Under the pieces are notes generated by a model. It saw only the letters and a program-made list of their open reading frames with translations. It searched no databases and was not told the DNA's origin. 64,000 nt of DNA from Timema cristinae (Eukaryota; Arthropoda; Insecta; Phasmatodea; Timematidae): assembly GCA_039000515.1 (NCBI GenBank), contig JBCFYV010011135.1, forward strand, positions 9,426,642 to 9,490,641, read 5' to 3'. Shown piece by piece: positions 60,801-61,789 of the stretch (its first letter is position 1; each line of letters starts with the position of its first letter). A program made the position numbers and the translations under genes.

Positions 60801-61789
60801 ATCTCATGTGGGGAAGATTGTGGGCAAGAATACCAACAGGTGACGGAACAGAAAATATAAATTGAGATGGCAGATGGCAGAAGACCAATTTGGGTTCAGA
60901 GAAAGAAAAGGAACCAGAGATGCCATTGGTACACTGAGAATAATTTCAGAAAGAGTGCTGGAAAGTCAAGAAAGAAGTCTATATTGGTTTCATCGATTGG
61001 CAAAAGGCGTTCAATAGATTGAAATGGAAGAAATAATTGAAATAATCAAGAAGATCAGCATCAACTCGAGTGACAGAAGGCCGATTGCAAACCTGTACCT
61101 GGGACAGAGAGTGAAGGTGAGGTTAAATGATGGAGAGACCAACAGTATGAAGATAGGAAGAGGAGTGAAGAAGTAATGATGTTTGTCATCCAGTCTGTTC
61201 AACTTGTATGGCGAGTGGCTGGTCAGGAAAGCCCTGAGGGACGTGGCAATTTCAGGATAGGGGGATGCGTCATCAACACAATAAAATATGCAGATGATCT
61301 AGCATTGCTAGTCAGAAATAAAGAAGAATTGCAGGAAATTATGTACTGGCTGTTGGAGATAGAGAGAAGATATGGCATGGATATCAACAGTGAGAAGTTA
61401 AAAGTGATGGTGATTTCAAAAAATTAAGAATATGTGTGGTGTCTGCAGATCGCCTCTTATGAGATATCATTATCACCTTTCACTCCAAGTTCGGCTTCAA
61501 CTCTCCCCATGACAGACGATGTGAATGAATTCTCGGGAGCATAGAAGACATTCATGTGCTTTGCTTTCCTCCTGAACTGGAGGAAGATGTCTTCCTCCGA
61601 CCTGATAGGGTGGTGCCTGATGTCCGTGTGAGGGGCCGGCACGTGGACGGACCGGTCGTACGAGACCGAGAGAGCCAGGAAGAAGAAGGTCGGGATGATG
61701 ATCTCGAGGATGGTGAGAATAGGGTTGCTCTTGCGAATTACGATGTTCTTCCAGAAGACCAGCAAGAATTTCTTGGAGAAGTTTGACAT
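637..61789 (-). CDS. ABCA-type (ABCA3-like) lipid transporter, N-terminal half, 13 exons, 3' end outside window
   Basis: ABC subfamily A full transporters are membrane proteins that move lipids using ATP. Exons (minus strand, in gene order): 61789-61477, 57853-57635, 51137-51043, 38956-38804, 32676-32439, 31312-31145, 30209-30019, 26813-26546, 25485-25331, 24333-24178, 22647-22576, 17495-17357, 886-637. All junctions are GT/AG and phases match throughout; the total is 2417 nt. The predicted product (805 residues so far) has a membrane helix near residues 22-44, a large loop, further helices in exons 4-7, then NBD1: Walker A GHNGAGKT at 534-541, Q-loop Gln581, signature [10 protein letters not shown] at 633-642, Walker B ending LDE at 656-658, and H-loop His689. 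The order and spacing fit ABCA proteins, and the short N-terminus and loop fit the ABCA3-like group rather than ABCA1. The second membrane domain and NBD2 should lie beyond base 1. Introns range from 0.9 to 16.5 kb and are full of transposons. Confidence 0.93.
900..1110 (+). repeat. SINE A copy (diverged)
   Basis: tRNA-like head with a B-box-like 'gggattcgattcctgg', followed by the family tail with 'ttttcccactctacctc'. It starts about 15 bases upstream (genomic right) of exon 13's acceptor. Confidence 0.55.
1175..1370 (+). repeat. SINE C copy
   Basis: tRNA-like head 'ggtctggtggtgagcgcccc' with B-box 'aactcgattccc', then 'tttttctcaaaaggta' and '...taggcttaagttatg'. The same layout is seen at 48225-48430. 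Confidence 0.55.
1371..3304. other. Intron 12 stretch without recognised genes
   Basis: Holds a short G run (1483-1490), a 'gcatgtcaaatt ... gaggggcccgcg' segment like the ends of some hAT elements (about 1590-1640), a TA microsatellite (about 1646-1661), and two diverged direct copies of about 120 bp (2290-2420 and 2400-2520, each with 'caaaatgtc/agaatgtc' and 'acggcccc/atggccct'). 2860-3220 is GC-richer with small open frames that match nothing I know. Confidence 0.4.
3305..3625 (+). repeat. Repeat M copy
   Basis: Starts at 'tatttggaagaagatacc', continues with 'aaaggtggatataaacatat' and 'cacactgctgccactgga', ends near 'aagaacaaaca'. Closely matches 28355-28700 and 31855-32175. Confidence 0.75.
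4080..4390 (-). repeat. SINE A copy, reverse
   Basis: Reverse complement of the family: tail 'tgcatggagggagagtgga', 'ccaccctcagtacacccaac', then the inverted tRNA-like head. The small open frames here are chance frames in the SINE. Confidence 0.7.
4527..5409 (-). repeat. Element 1 3' LTR
   Basis: 883 bp, TG...CA ends. Differs from the other LTR at about a dozen places in my reading, mostly single-base insertions or deletions. Confidence 0.92.
5410..5424 (-). promoter_or_regulatory. Element 1 polypurine tract
   Basis: On the element's strand this is CACTTTGGGGGGTAT directly next to the 3' LTR, the position and make-up of the plus-strand primer site. Confidence 0.75.
5425..7807 (-). other. 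Element 1 non-coding 3' region with tandem repeats
   Basis: No env-like frame is seen. It holds three diverged copies of a unit of about 57 bp with 'acatcctgtatag' (5500-5650), three direct copies of a unit of about 52 bp with 'gggtggcccaggttcaat' (6745-6897), and a tandem duplication of about 215 bp (about 7203-7410 and 7420-7630) starting 'gttggactgtattgaa'. Confidence 0.7.
7808..11132 (-). pseudogene. Element 1 pol (protease-RT-RNase H-integrase), frameshifted
   Basis: Read on the minus strand in pieces. Protease (11132-10638) has the active site [13 protein letters not shown]. Reverse transcriptase (10627-9923, then 9941-9585 in another frame) has YVDDIVIAS, the catalytic Asp pair. RNase H lies at about 9541-9170. 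Integrase (9311-8379, then 8305-7808) has an HHCC zinc site (HEYYGHVG...CDICQ), core acidic residues in VFVDIYGPL and [10 protein letters not shown], and a GPY/F-type C-terminal block ([17 protein letters not shown]). Each step changes frame, so no single polyprotein can be read as given. Sequencing or assembly indels are an alternative to true decay (see findings). Confidence 0.9.
11207..13069 (-). pseudogene. Element 1 gag, frameshifted
   Basis: Starts at an ATG at 13069 ([16 protein letters not shown]), an acidic N-terminus, followed by a strongly heptad-like coiled coil (12485-11910, '[17 protein letters not shown]' region) and a capsid-like retrotransposon gag segment (11949-11392, with [19 protein letters not shown] and later [19 protein letters not shown]). 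The tail is basic and Asn/Arg/Gln-rich. I see no CCHC zinc knuckle. At least three frame changes occur. Confidence 0.8.
13293..13318. repeat. Poly-T run in element 1 leader
   Basis: About 26 T in a row; on the element's strand a poly-A run between the primer site and gag. Confidence 0.8.
13350..13560 (-). repeat. Short repeats in element 1 leader
   Basis: Repeated 'gtgccgtct' words, including two perfect adjacent copies of an 18-bp unit GTGTGCCGTCTCTTGCAG around 13415-13451, then looser copies. The untranslated leader seems to have grown by slippage. Confidence 0.75.
13609..13626 (-). promoter_or_regulatory. Element 1 primer binding site
   Basis: On the element's strand TGGCGCTACAACTTAGG starts two bases after the 5' LTR. 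A TGG start complements the CCA end of a tRNA. I cannot say which tRNA. Confidence 0.65.
13629..14513 (-). repeat. Element 1 5' LTR
   Basis: 885 bp, TG...CA ends, nearly the same as 4527-5409. Confidence 0.92.
14900..15135 (+). repeat. SINE D copy
   Basis: tRNA-like head with 'gggttcaattccggcatggc', body 'agatgggtttaccttttcac', end 'ctacgacaggcctagcaa', then an A-rich tail. Matches 62785-63015. Confidence 0.8.
15631..17276. mobile_element. hAT-like element, 1.65 kb, no transposase seen
   Basis: Left end TAGAGATGGGTCGAATCC and right end ...CGAGTGCCCCATCTCTA are inverted repeats. They are flanked by a perfect 8-bp duplication ATAGCTAT (15623-15630 and 17277-17284), the hAT pattern. Both ends are rich in 'attcgaat' words. 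The interior is AT-rich; the short open frames inside match no transposase I recognise. Confidence 0.8.
17357..17495 (-). CDS. ABCA exon 12 (NBD1 H-loop)
   Basis: Residues 677-723: [19 protein letters not shown], the H-loop with His689, followed by [12 protein letters not shown] and ending SLYLKKLYG. Acceptor TTCTTAG, donor TATG|GTGGGT, phase 1. The split Gly codon is completed by exon 13, 16.5 kb away. Confidence 0.95.
17640..17945 (+). pseudogene. LINE 3' end fragment
   Basis: Conceptual reading resembles the '[12 protein letters not shown]...[12 protein letters not shown]' C-terminus of arthropod non-LTR retrotransposon ORF2 proteins, with stops. The same stretch flanks the Tc1 element at 54-55.7 kb. 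The minus-strand open frame here is a shadow. Confidence 0.75.
17946..18640. other. Intron 11 stretch, nothing recognised
   Basis: AT-rich, with no repeat family or frame that I can name. Confidence 0.4.
18640..18820 (-). repeat. SINE A copy, reverse (diverged)
   Basis: 'aaaaaccaccctcagtacat' and the inverted head 'ctaaccctgatctaccag' mark the family. Confidence 0.6.
18821..19109. other. GC-richer unknown repeat-like stretch
   Basis: Contains 'tccttggcaatccctgcat', echoed at about 19537 as 'tccttggtaatccgtgcac', so part of it belongs to a dispersed repeat I cannot name. Confidence 0.35.
19110..19240 (-). repeat. Repeat M fragment, reverse
   Basis: 'atgtttctatccacctttcc' and, past the core, 'aaagcgaaaagaggttttcc', the inverted head of repeat M. 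Confidence 0.75.
19715..19990 (-). repeat. SINE E copy
   Basis: On the minus strand a tRNA-like head 'ggtgacctggtggtctaggg' with B-box 'gggttcaatcc', then a unique body with 'ggaatgccaggcctccacc'. A second copy is at 58850-59095. Confidence 0.75.
20374..20622 (-). pseudogene. Possible PIF/Harbinger transposase N-terminal fragment
   Basis: An 82-residue open frame. Its end ('[11 protein letters not shown]...' then '[17 protein letters not shown]') resembles the start of animal PIF/Harbinger-type transposases, which often read 'EFHTLYKDLIDDDxKFxEYFRM'. Nothing else of such an element is seen nearby. It may be chance. Confidence 0.3.
20917..21932. mobile_element. hAT-like element filled with a ~60-bp tandem repeat
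   Basis: Ends CATGGGCATA and TATGCCCATG are inverted repeats, flanked by a perfect 8-bp duplication GAAGATAC (20909-20916 and 21933-21940). From about 21140 to 21830 the interior is a diverged tandem array of about 11 units of about 60 bp ('aattggatgcctttagaag' type). Two neighbouring units (about 21390-21500) are almost identical. A G run of about 16 (about 21884) lies near the right end. No transposase. Confidence 0.8.
22290..22510 (+). repeat. SINE A copy
   Basis: Head 'ccgcacagtctaaggcatca', B-box 'agtttgaatac', tail 'caaatgtggatacacttt'. Ends about 65 bases from exon 11's donor side. Confidence 0.75.
22576..22647 (-). CDS. ABCA exon 11 (NBD1 Walker B)
   Basis: A micro-exon of 72 bp (24 codons, phase 0 at both ends) coding [20 protein letters not shown] and four more residues. 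It holds Walker B, the catalytic Glu658 and the D-loop. Acceptor GTTTAG, donor GTAAGT. Confidence 0.95.
22660..24175. other. Intron 10
   Basis: Mostly AT-rich unique-looking sequence. It has a TA run (23800-23818) and, at about 23930-24065, an inverted tRNA-like SINE head ('gggtttaaaccc' B-box) of a family not otherwise seen here. Confidence 0.45.
24178..24333 (-). CDS. ABCA exon 10 (NBD1 signature motif)
   Basis: Residues 601-652, exactly 52 codons, phase 0 at both ends. Starts LKGMDKEEA and contains the ABC signature [17 protein letters not shown]. The usual ABCA form is LSGGMxRKLS; the Met-to-Thr change at the fifth place is mild. Acceptor AAATAG, donor GTTAGT. Confidence 0.95.
24435..24480. 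repeat. C-rich simple sequence
   Basis: Runs of C and CA in intron 9. Confidence 0.6.
24530..24605 (-). repeat. SINE B fragment, reverse
   Basis: 'aaaaatgacacctggacaca' and 'ggaatcgaaccctgacc' are the inverted B-box half of the family. Confidence 0.65.
24812..25080. repeat. Possible hAT-derived fragment
   Basis: Begins 'acagtggtcctcaaattgtg', close to a hAT end type widespread in animals (CAGTGGTTCTCAA). The right end was not found. It contains a G-rich run. Confidence 0.35.
25255..25300 (-). repeat. Repeat M head fragment
   Basis: 'cataaagtgaaaagaggttt' is the inverted outermost part of repeat M, 30 bases from exon 9. Confidence 0.55.
25331..25485 (-). CDS. ABCA exon 9 (NBD1 Q-loop)
   Basis: Residues 549-600. 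Reads [16 protein letters not shown] then [20 protein letters not shown]: the ABCA 'PTSG-A-I-G' block and the Q-loop with Gln581, which couples ATP binding to the membrane part. Ends FFGR in phase 0 at a GTAACA donor. Confidence 0.95.
25585..25830 (+). repeat. SINE A copy (well preserved)
   Basis: Head 'gacccgcctcagtggcgtag', 'gactgccgaggacggggaga', B-box 'ggtttgaatctc', tail 'ggttttctactctcac', '3' end 'cccattagcgcaattagta'. Confidence 0.8.
25831..26545. other. Rest of intron 8
   Basis: AT-rich with a G/C-run patch at 26020-26080. No family recognised. Confidence 0.4.
26546..26813 (-). CDS. ABCA exon 8 (linker and NBD1 Walker A)
   Basis: Residues 460-549. Starts VSYWKRG (ABCA 'PSYW' block), a polar linker, then [11 protein letters not shown] and the Walker A site [12 protein letters not shown] at 532-543, which binds the phosphates of ATP. 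Acceptor ATCTAG, donor ACAG|GTACGT, phase 1 out. Confidence 0.95.
27059..28154. mobile_element. hAT-like non-autonomous element, 1.1 kb
   Basis: Inverted ends TAGGGCTCTGCGAG and CTCGCAGACTCATA, flanked by a perfect 8-bp duplication CTTTACAT (27051-27058 and 28155-28162). It is a sister copy, in opposite orientation, of the element split by the retrotransposon at 3680-15538. Subterminal regions carry 'aagctcgag'-type words. No transposase frame. Confidence 0.85.
28200..28890. mobile_element. Degenerate hAT-like/MITE repeat interrupted by repeat M
   Basis: 28200-28350 plus 28700-28890 together match 37180-37440 ('aaccaggtcccagaccagta', 'ttaacatgtagttactag', 'agattcaaaccaaccc'). The extra block at about 28355-28700 is a repeat M copy, which dates M after this element. 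Confidence 0.6.
28355..28700 (+). repeat. Repeat M copy (near full)
   Basis: Core 'tatttggaagaaggtatagg', 'aaaggtggatagaaacatat', 'cactgctgccatggacaaag', end 'aaaggacaaacat'. Its source is unclear: no protein frame is seen, and an internal TATAAAAGG is present. Confidence 0.75.
29295..29500 (+). repeat. SINE B copy
   Basis: Head 'gagtgaagaatgattctggg' followed by a tRNA-like part (A-box 'gagctcagtggtaggagcat', B-box 'gggttcgattc') and tail 'tctggtgtcatttttcaatt'. Confidence 0.75.
29530..29600 (-). repeat. Repeat M fragment, reverse
   Basis: 'atatgtttctatccaccttt' then 'cctataccttcttccaacta'. Confidence 0.7.
30019..30209 (-). CDS. ABCA exon 7 (transmembrane helix 6, to PWYF block)
   Basis: Residues 396-459. 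Contains [10 protein letters not shown], the hydrophobic helix [19 protein letters not shown], and the diagnostic block [13 protein letters not shown], which ABCA proteins have just ahead of NBD1 (VxPGxYGxPxPWYFP). Acceptor CTTACAG, donor ATG|GTAATA. Confidence 0.95.
30778..31010 (+). repeat. SINE A copy
   Basis: Head 'catcgatggtcaaatggtct', B-box 'agtttgaatcc', and tail with 'caaatttggtcacatttc'. It fills most of intron 6. Confidence 0.65.
31145..31312 (-). CDS. ABCA exon 6 (transmembrane helix 5 and loop)
   Basis: Residues 340-396. Starts [18 protein letters not shown], a hydrophobic helix at the position of the ABCA 'ANVAA...YFF' helix, followed by a polar loop and the block [13 protein letters not shown], matching the 'P-A...G' region before the last helix. 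Acceptor ATTTCAG, donor AAAG|GTAAGT. Confidence 0.9.
31855..32175 (+). repeat. Repeat M copy (near full)
   Basis: Same structure as 28355-28700 ('atttggaagaaggtatagga' to 'aaggataaaca'). A second short head-like piece follows at 32215-32260. Lies in intron 5. Confidence 0.75.
32439..32676 (-). CDS. ABCA exon 5 (transmembrane helices 3-4)
   Basis: Residues 261-340. Begins [18 protein letters not shown], the conserved ABCA coupling helix and the start of the next membrane helix, then two or three hydrophobic stretches, ending [10 protein letters not shown] (the 'F-TFFS' block of the family). Acceptor TTTTCAG, donor CC|GTAAGT, phase 1 out. Confidence 0.93.
32745..32935 (-). repeat. SINE A copy, reverse
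   Basis: 'gaaaaaccacccttagtata' and 'ggatttaaaccacgatctcc' (inverted B-box). Confidence 0.65.
33120..36345 (+). repeat. SINE B copy split by the minisatellite
   Basis: 33120-33238 matches the 5' part of SINE B as seen at 50010-50105 ('cacatccatcacaaactctg', 'gagtgaagaat'). The tRNA-like half appears only at 36236-36345 (A-box 'gatagctcagtggtaaagca', B-box 'caggtttgattcc'). The 3 kb between them is the tandem array. Confidence 0.7.
33232..36195. repeat. Minisatellite, 32-bp unit, about 92 copies
   Basis: Consensus unit GTATAACCCGAGTAAAGAAT followed by TACCCTGAGAGC (32 bp). Copies vary at a few sites (cgtata/tgtata/gagtata, cccgag/cctgag/cccaag, aaagaatt/agagaatt/aaagtatt). Higher-order structure is visible: a marker run 'gagtaagtaattaccctgag' is at 33419, 33931 and 35081 (spacing 512 = 16 units, then 1150, about 36 units), and 'taatgtataatccg' is at 34331 and 35480 (1149 apart). 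Lies in intron 4. Confidence 0.95.
36365..36605 (+). repeat. SINE A copy
   Basis: Head 'gacccgcttaggtggtagaa', 'agactggactgccgattatt', B-box 'ggttcgaatct', tail 'caattgtgtgtgcacttt', end 'cataattagtac'. Confidence 0.8.
37000..37445. mobile_element. Degenerate hAT-like/MITE repeat
   Basis: Left end 'ggaaccctggaatccttgaa' and right end 'agattcaaattagtaaaataa...gatttgacccaac' echo the 'attcgaat' ends of the element at 15631-17276. The centre matches 28200-28890. The flanking duplication is not clear. Confidence 0.5.
37446..38235. other. Intron 3 stretch, nothing recognised
   Basis: AT-rich, no repeat named (37450-37510 has weak 'gattcaag' similarity to the hAT-like ends). Confidence 0.35.
38236..38735 (+). 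pseudogene. LINE 3' end fragment with duplicated tail
   Basis: Frames broken by stops resemble the C-terminus of arthropod LINE ORF2. It ends in two copies of 'aactagctcaagatagtgat'-type sequence (about 38598-38665), which correspond to the 46-bp tandem unit at 52250-52560. Confidence 0.7.
38804..38956 (-). CDS. ABCA exon 4 (transmembrane helix 2)
   Basis: Residues 210-260, exactly 51 codons, phase 0 at both ends. It opens with LKMQKFPSP (ABCA proteins have an 'MKRFPYP'-type block here), then has a hydrophobic helix around [19 protein letters not shown], and ends in EKESGIK, the start of the conserved cytoplasmic coupling segment that continues as ELMKMMGL in the next exon. Donor GTGAGT. Confidence 0.9.
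39355..39515. repeat. Head-to-head pair of SINE B halves (inverted repeat)
   Basis: 39355-39430 is the inverted B-box/tail half ('aaaatgacacctggacatgt') and 39445-39515 is the same half direct ('cgtgtccaggtgtcattttt'). The two arms of about 70 bases could pair with a short loop. Confidence 0.8.
40256..40262 (+). promoter_or_regulatory. TATA box of element 2 LTR
   Basis: TATATAA in a GC-mixed context, with an initiator-like TCACTCATT about 30 bases downstream. Repeated in the 3' LTR at 46703-46709. Inferred promoter. Confidence 0.6.
41078..41083 (+). terminator. Poly(A) signal of element 2 LTR
   Basis: AATAAA (with a second AATAAA-like word next to it) about 80 bases before the LTR end; the copy at 47525-47530 would serve the transcript end. 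Confidence 0.6.
41161..41295 (+). other. Element 2 leader with hairpin instead of a plain primer site
   Basis: No TGG follows the LTR directly. At 41176-41195 a hairpin 'CTCTGC TCTC GCAGAG' is seen, followed by 'gttgagtggggcacg'. The priming mode is unclear. Confidence 0.5.
41296..42360 (+). CDS. Element 2 gag
   Basis: 354 residues. It forms the particle of the retrotransposon. A SAP-like or polar N-terminal segment ([17 protein letters not shown]) is followed by a Pro-rich spacer ([12 protein letters not shown]), a capsid-type region, and one zinc knuckle CX2CX4HX4C ([14 protein letters not shown]) at the C-terminus. The first ATG (41296) is followed by further in-frame ATGs at 41323 and 41347; the 41296 start is the longest but not proven. 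It ends at TAG (42358-42360) directly after the slippery site. Confidence 0.88.
   Translation: MFMFHDSVTMETTPATAMSTLTPSKTAVYRLSRDELTAELTSRGVSFPPNATVGELRSKLCGEISGTGEAETDSGMDRIEDGNPPPLAPTAPPPPPSLVKCQNKVLMEILNRTPVCDGQDHATLFKFMVEINRAYCLKLASDSEFLILCLAKTSGFLTQLFSRGIQNGLSWRSLIDLILEALLPSRARERLCKEVIHRFQYPHESLRDFVLSITEAAQVLNSGLGESQIVDIILENVSPLTRRHFVFTCKPCTVLELFSLASSIENTLLAEQEYLSAHAPAALNRRRTGSTPEPMNTALSLAPVLPGDRDANTPRDNFRPLGSDNRAPRDLSRMRCFRCRRLGHVQRQCRSGNL
42345..45455 (+). CDS. Element 2 pol (protease, RT, RNase H, integrase)
   Basis: Open in the -1 frame relative to gag from 42345; it has no ATG at its start (the first likely start codon would be GTG at 42387), so it is best read as a gag-pol fusion made by frameshifting. 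Domains in order: aspartic protease ([10 protein letters not shown]), RT with YLDDICVYS, RNase H ([14 protein letters not shown] and later [10 protein letters not shown]), integrase with HHCC zinc site (H...H...CEPCQ), core acidic residues in [19 protein letters not shown] and the Glu of HVERFNRN. About 1035 residues, the normal size for Ty3/gypsy pol, with no break. Confidence 0.93.
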   Translation: MGKLIGRARSRGPVVPTCIKPHAPTPVVQIQVAQKDCVALLDTGASHSFICREFLRQLEGKTKIDYRSIGPKIYAVANGQTILVDCKVVLSIKIERFAWKRPFFVMPELPFDVILGNDFMFETGVKLDLRRLGISFSFEPSLFIPFCVGHHPRRLFPIVEEREAIDRLIARFPDVITDRWGKCDILPYDIVAQDHIPVRSGPYSCAPPKLEIFRNLIMDLERKEVIRPSKSPYASPAFIIPRKGHGHRLIVDYRKLNKKIVFDPYHMPSIESAFQHLGGAKYYSLIDLNASFLQCALSESSKKFTAFITPWQVYEFNRVPLGISCGGQALSRVLDHILADLKYKFVFNYLDDICVYSKSFDDHLRHVEVVLRRLREAGLTVNPEKVTWAKRSIPYLGYIISEGNLLVDPDRVKPILDFPAPKNIKGVLRFLGMCAYYARFIPNFSDLANPLNSLKKKGATFIWGSAQQQAFVALKRHLVSPAVLRMPDFSLPFQLHVDASSVALGAVLSQTTSEGSRPVAFASRTLSPAERKYSIYEKECLSCIFGIDKFADYLELRQFELYTDNMALSWIWNHPKQLGKIGRWVWKLSRFKFTTHHVAGKLNVVADALSRMCEDKEPVGVCKEDGSLFVIHTIPESFISIKDHQLMDPCCRQIVDRIKRGERIGNYEIFKDLLVVRVKGRIRYFVPEKLRPMLLKYFHDSLFGGHCGVLKTERKISKEFFWPLMPRDVRDWVRKCEPCQLAKPARNSKIGFHSADVAKQPWEKVFVDFVGPLTRSTQGNTSILVAMDAFSKFVILIPLRNMKARTTVNALCRRVWAILGTPRVIVSDNGPCFRSKAFGDMCFSWGIRHVTTSPYNPSPNHVERFNRNLNVALTIFHHLDHTHWDQDLDVLNIAFNAAFHESVKATPSSILLNRDLNHPLLFNWDIDPLLNDAGDCSYEKKCEVAFSNLLKSQRKVAATYNQGRIPVPFKRGDVVVCKCFPLSSAADKSSAKMAYKWSGPWSIERFLTPVSVLLKEVSDPSLTRRAHVSHLKAAGK
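42348..42408 (+). promoter_or_regulatory. -1 ribosomal frameshift site with possible pseudoknot
   Basis: Slippery heptamer G GGA AAC (42348-42354) lies in the gag frame, two codons before gag's stop. After a 5-base spacer, GGGCGCG (42360-42366) can pair with CGTGCCC (42386-42392; 7 pairs, one G-U). Loop bases GTGGT (42376-42380) can pair with ACCAC (42404-42408), giving an H-type pseudoknot. The heptamer type is known from retroviral gag-pro junctions. Confidence 0.8.
45456..46337 (+). other. Element 2 3' non-coding region and polypurine tract
   Basis: No env-like frame. Contains a hairpin 'GGGGTACCACCCC' near 45583 and ends in the purine run AAGGGGGGACAT (46326-46337) directly before the 3' LTR, the plus-strand primer. 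Confidence 0.75.
46338..47607 (+). repeat. Element 2 3' LTR
   Basis: 1270 bp, same as the 5' LTR as far as I can read. Confidence 0.95.
47706..48224. other. Intron 3 stretch, nothing recognised
   Basis: AT-rich. No family identified. Confidence 0.35.
48225..48430 (+). repeat. SINE C copy
   Basis: Head 'ccattccgatggtgtagtgg', B-box 'gggttctactccc', body 'cctcgaaaggggaat' and 'tagttaggtttaagttaag'. Confidence 0.65.
48775..49010 (-). repeat. SINE A copy, reverse
   Basis: 'ttgtgtggaggcagagtgta', 'aaaccaccattaatacccc' and inverted head 'ggcagtctagtctattgcaa'. Confidence 0.75.
49011..50009. other. Intron 3 stretch, nothing recognised
   Basis: AT-rich with no gene-like frame. Confidence 0.35.
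50010..50215 (+). repeat. SINE B copy (with full head)
   Basis: Head 'cagtggctgtggtttcactg', 'cacacgtctatcacagactt', 'gagtgaagaatgatcctggg'; tRNA-like part 'gatagctcactgctagagca' with B-box 'ggggttcaattac'; tail 'gtccaggtatgatttttcaa'. Best copy for comparing with the split SINE around the minisatellite. Confidence 0.8.
50333..50580. mobile_element. Hairpin MITE, 248 bp, TA-flanked
   Basis: Ends CAGGATGGCCCACGGAAAAG and CTTTTCCATGGCCCACCCTG are inverted repeats, flanked by TA on both sides (50331-50332 and 50581-50582). The arms of about 100 bases ('cctcactctgaattggagga' and its complement) leave a centre of about 50 bases. TA duplication and CAGG... ends fit a Tc1/mariner-type MITE. Confidence 0.85.
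50583..50985. repeat. Degenerate hAT-like repeat
   Basis: 'gaaggattcaagataagtga' at the left and 'agattcaaattcgacccatc' at the right echo the ends of 15631-17276. The MITE at 50333-50580 abuts or interrupts its left end. Confidence 0.45.
51043..51137 (-). CDS. ABCA exon 3 ([10 protein letters not shown] segment)
   Basis: A 95-bp exon for residues 178-209. It reads [17 protein letters not shown], matching the well-conserved 'REGFLALQ-A-D' block that lies just before helix 2 in ABCA3-like proteins. Acceptor TTTTTCAG, donor GTAAGT. Confidence 0.9.
51395..51925 (+). repeat. Repeat M copy split by a 216-bp insert
   Basis: Head 'ctctataaggaaaccctctt' to 'tatctggaag' (51460), then after the insert 'ggaaggtataagagaggtgg' onward to about 51925. 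The small open frame at 51727 is within the repeat. Confidence 0.75.
51461..51676. mobile_element. Solo-LTR-like insert, 216 bp
   Basis: Starts TGTTAG and ends CCAACA, flanked by a perfect 5-bp duplication GGAAG (51456-51460 and 51677-51681), which leaves a continuous repeat M when removed. Size, TG...CA ends and a 5-bp duplication fit a solo LTR of a copia-, BEL/Pao- or gypsy-type element. It has no similarity to elements 1 or 2. Confidence 0.8.
52245..52565 (-). repeat. 46-bp tandem repeat at a LINE 3' end, about 6 copies
   Basis: Unit 'tccagtccacctcattacac' plus 'cctatccctatcttgagcta' plus 6 bases. In reverse complement it encodes the '[11 protein letters not shown]' ending of arthropod LINE ORF2 proteins, so the protein's end has been copied in tandem out of frame. 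Confidence 0.85.
52566..53270 (-). pseudogene. LINE ORF2 C-terminal fragment
   Basis: An 83-codon open piece (52752-53003) reads [20 protein letters not shown] and [14 protein letters not shown], the region after the reverse transcriptase fingers in arthropod non-LTR elements. Upstream pieces up to about 53270 continue the similarity with frame breaks. The 5' part is missing. Confidence 0.8.
53315..53505 (-). repeat. SINE D copy, reverse
   Basis: 'ggcgggaatcaaacccggga' (inverted B-box), 'cttcactgtgaaagggtaca', 'ttttcggccatggcg'. Confidence 0.75.
53506..54005. other. Intron 2 stretch, nothing recognised
   Basis: AT-rich; a repeat-M-head-like 'gaaaagaagttttccttaag' is at about 53616. Confidence 0.35.
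54095..55447 (+). mobile_element. Tc1/mariner-like transposon, 1353 bp
   Basis: 25-bp inverted ends CTATACTGTTCAAATTAATT + GGGAC (left) and the complement with a single change on the right, flanked by TA on both sides (54093-54094 and 55448-55449), the target site of this superfamily. Contains a broken transposase gene. Confidence 0.9.
54358..55355 (+). pseudogene. Tc1-like transposase, inactivated
   Basis: Starts at ATG 54358 ([11 protein letters not shown]). A helix-turn-helix region is followed by the open piece 54522-54875 ([38 protein letters not shown]), the WxxxDW-K block before the first catalytic Asp. Around 54805-54815 a frame slip and a stop codon fall at the position of the catalytic 'SDE' block. 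A later open piece (54920-55117, [19 protein letters not shown]) and [16 protein letters not shown] near 55125-55175 hold the second and third acidic sites. The end is at TAA near 55355. Dead by several stops and frame changes. Confidence 0.88.
55735..56025 (+). repeat. Repeat M copy (diverged)
   Basis: 'aaagaaaacttcttattact' head, 'attgaagaaggtactaggag', 'cacactctactctatggttg', end 'aaggacaaacacagg'. Confidence 0.7.
56026..56115 (-). repeat. Repeat M fragment, reverse
   Basis: 'tgtaaagtgtgaactgtgtt' and 'cttttatgtgtttccatcca' are inverted M, facing the copy just before it. Confidence 0.65.
56195..56475 (-). repeat. SINE D copy, reverse
   Basis: 'gttaggcctgtcatggcttc', 'tcactgtaaaaaagggtaag', 'tttttcgcccatggcgtaat'. 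Confidence 0.7.
56635..56725 (-). repeat. SINE B fragment, reverse
   Basis: 'gagaaatgacaacctgacac' and 'accgctgagccatcctggtt' (inverted A-box). Confidence 0.65.
56840..56960 (+). repeat. SINE B copy (diverged)
   Basis: 'gtgaaagatggccctggata' head, 'gactcaatgatagagcagtc', tail 'catgtccaggttgtaatttt'. Confidence 0.6.
57208..57229. repeat. Poly-C run
   Basis: About 19 C in a row in intron 2, a likely length error or polymorphism. Confidence 0.85.
57635..57853 (-). CDS. ABCA exon 2 (first large loop)
   Basis: Residues 105-178, starting [15 protein letters not shown] and ending KDYS. This is the first extracellular/lumenal domain of ABCA proteins, which is weakly conserved; the strongest support is the phase match to both neighbours (phase 1 in, phase 1 out). 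Acceptor TTTCCAG, donor GTGAGC. Confidence 0.85.
58160..58335. repeat. Degenerate hAT-like repeat end
   Basis: 'agggatgggacccttgaacc', 'aagattcgaggattcaagat', then 'ctgcttatctgtggttcaga', the same layout as 410-600 and 37010-37180. Confidence 0.5.
58740..58845. repeat. ATT-rich microsatellite
   Basis: Imperfect 'tta/ttat' repeats, two blocks. Confidence 0.8.
58850..59095 (-). repeat. SINE E copy
   Basis: 'cgtattactaaccgttcagg', 'ggtggaggcctggctttccc', 'cccctagaccaccaggtcac' (inverted A-box). Lacks part of the B-box region kept in the copy at 19715-19990. Confidence 0.75.
59440..61430 (+). pseudogene. Decayed LINE (endonuclease and reverse transcriptase)
   Basis: Frame-broken ORF2 of an arthropod-type non-LTR retrotransposon. 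Endonuclease part (about 59500-59970): [20 protein letters not shown] and [22 protein letters not shown] part: [20 protein letters not shown] (about 60685-60745), then '[14 protein letters not shown]' near 60890-60930, and [14 protein letters not shown] (61275-61320), the YADD active site. The copy is cut off at about 61430, with no C-terminal part, 47 bases from the exon 1 donor. Its minus-strand frames are shadows. Confidence 0.85.
61477..61789 (-). CDS. ABCA exon 1 (first coding exon)
   Basis: Codes for residues 1-105, starting [15 protein letters not shown], the usual short cytoplasmic N-terminus of ABCA proteins, followed by a hydrophobic helix at about 22-44 and the start of the extracellular/lumenal loop. 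The ATG at 61789 has an AAAATG context. An acceptor-like TTTCAG sits upstream (exon edge 61813) and the 8 codons between it and the ATG are open, so this exon probably also carries 5' UTR. A start in an earlier exon is not excluded. It ends in phase 1 at a GTGATA donor. It is richer in GC than its surroundings. Confidence 0.9.
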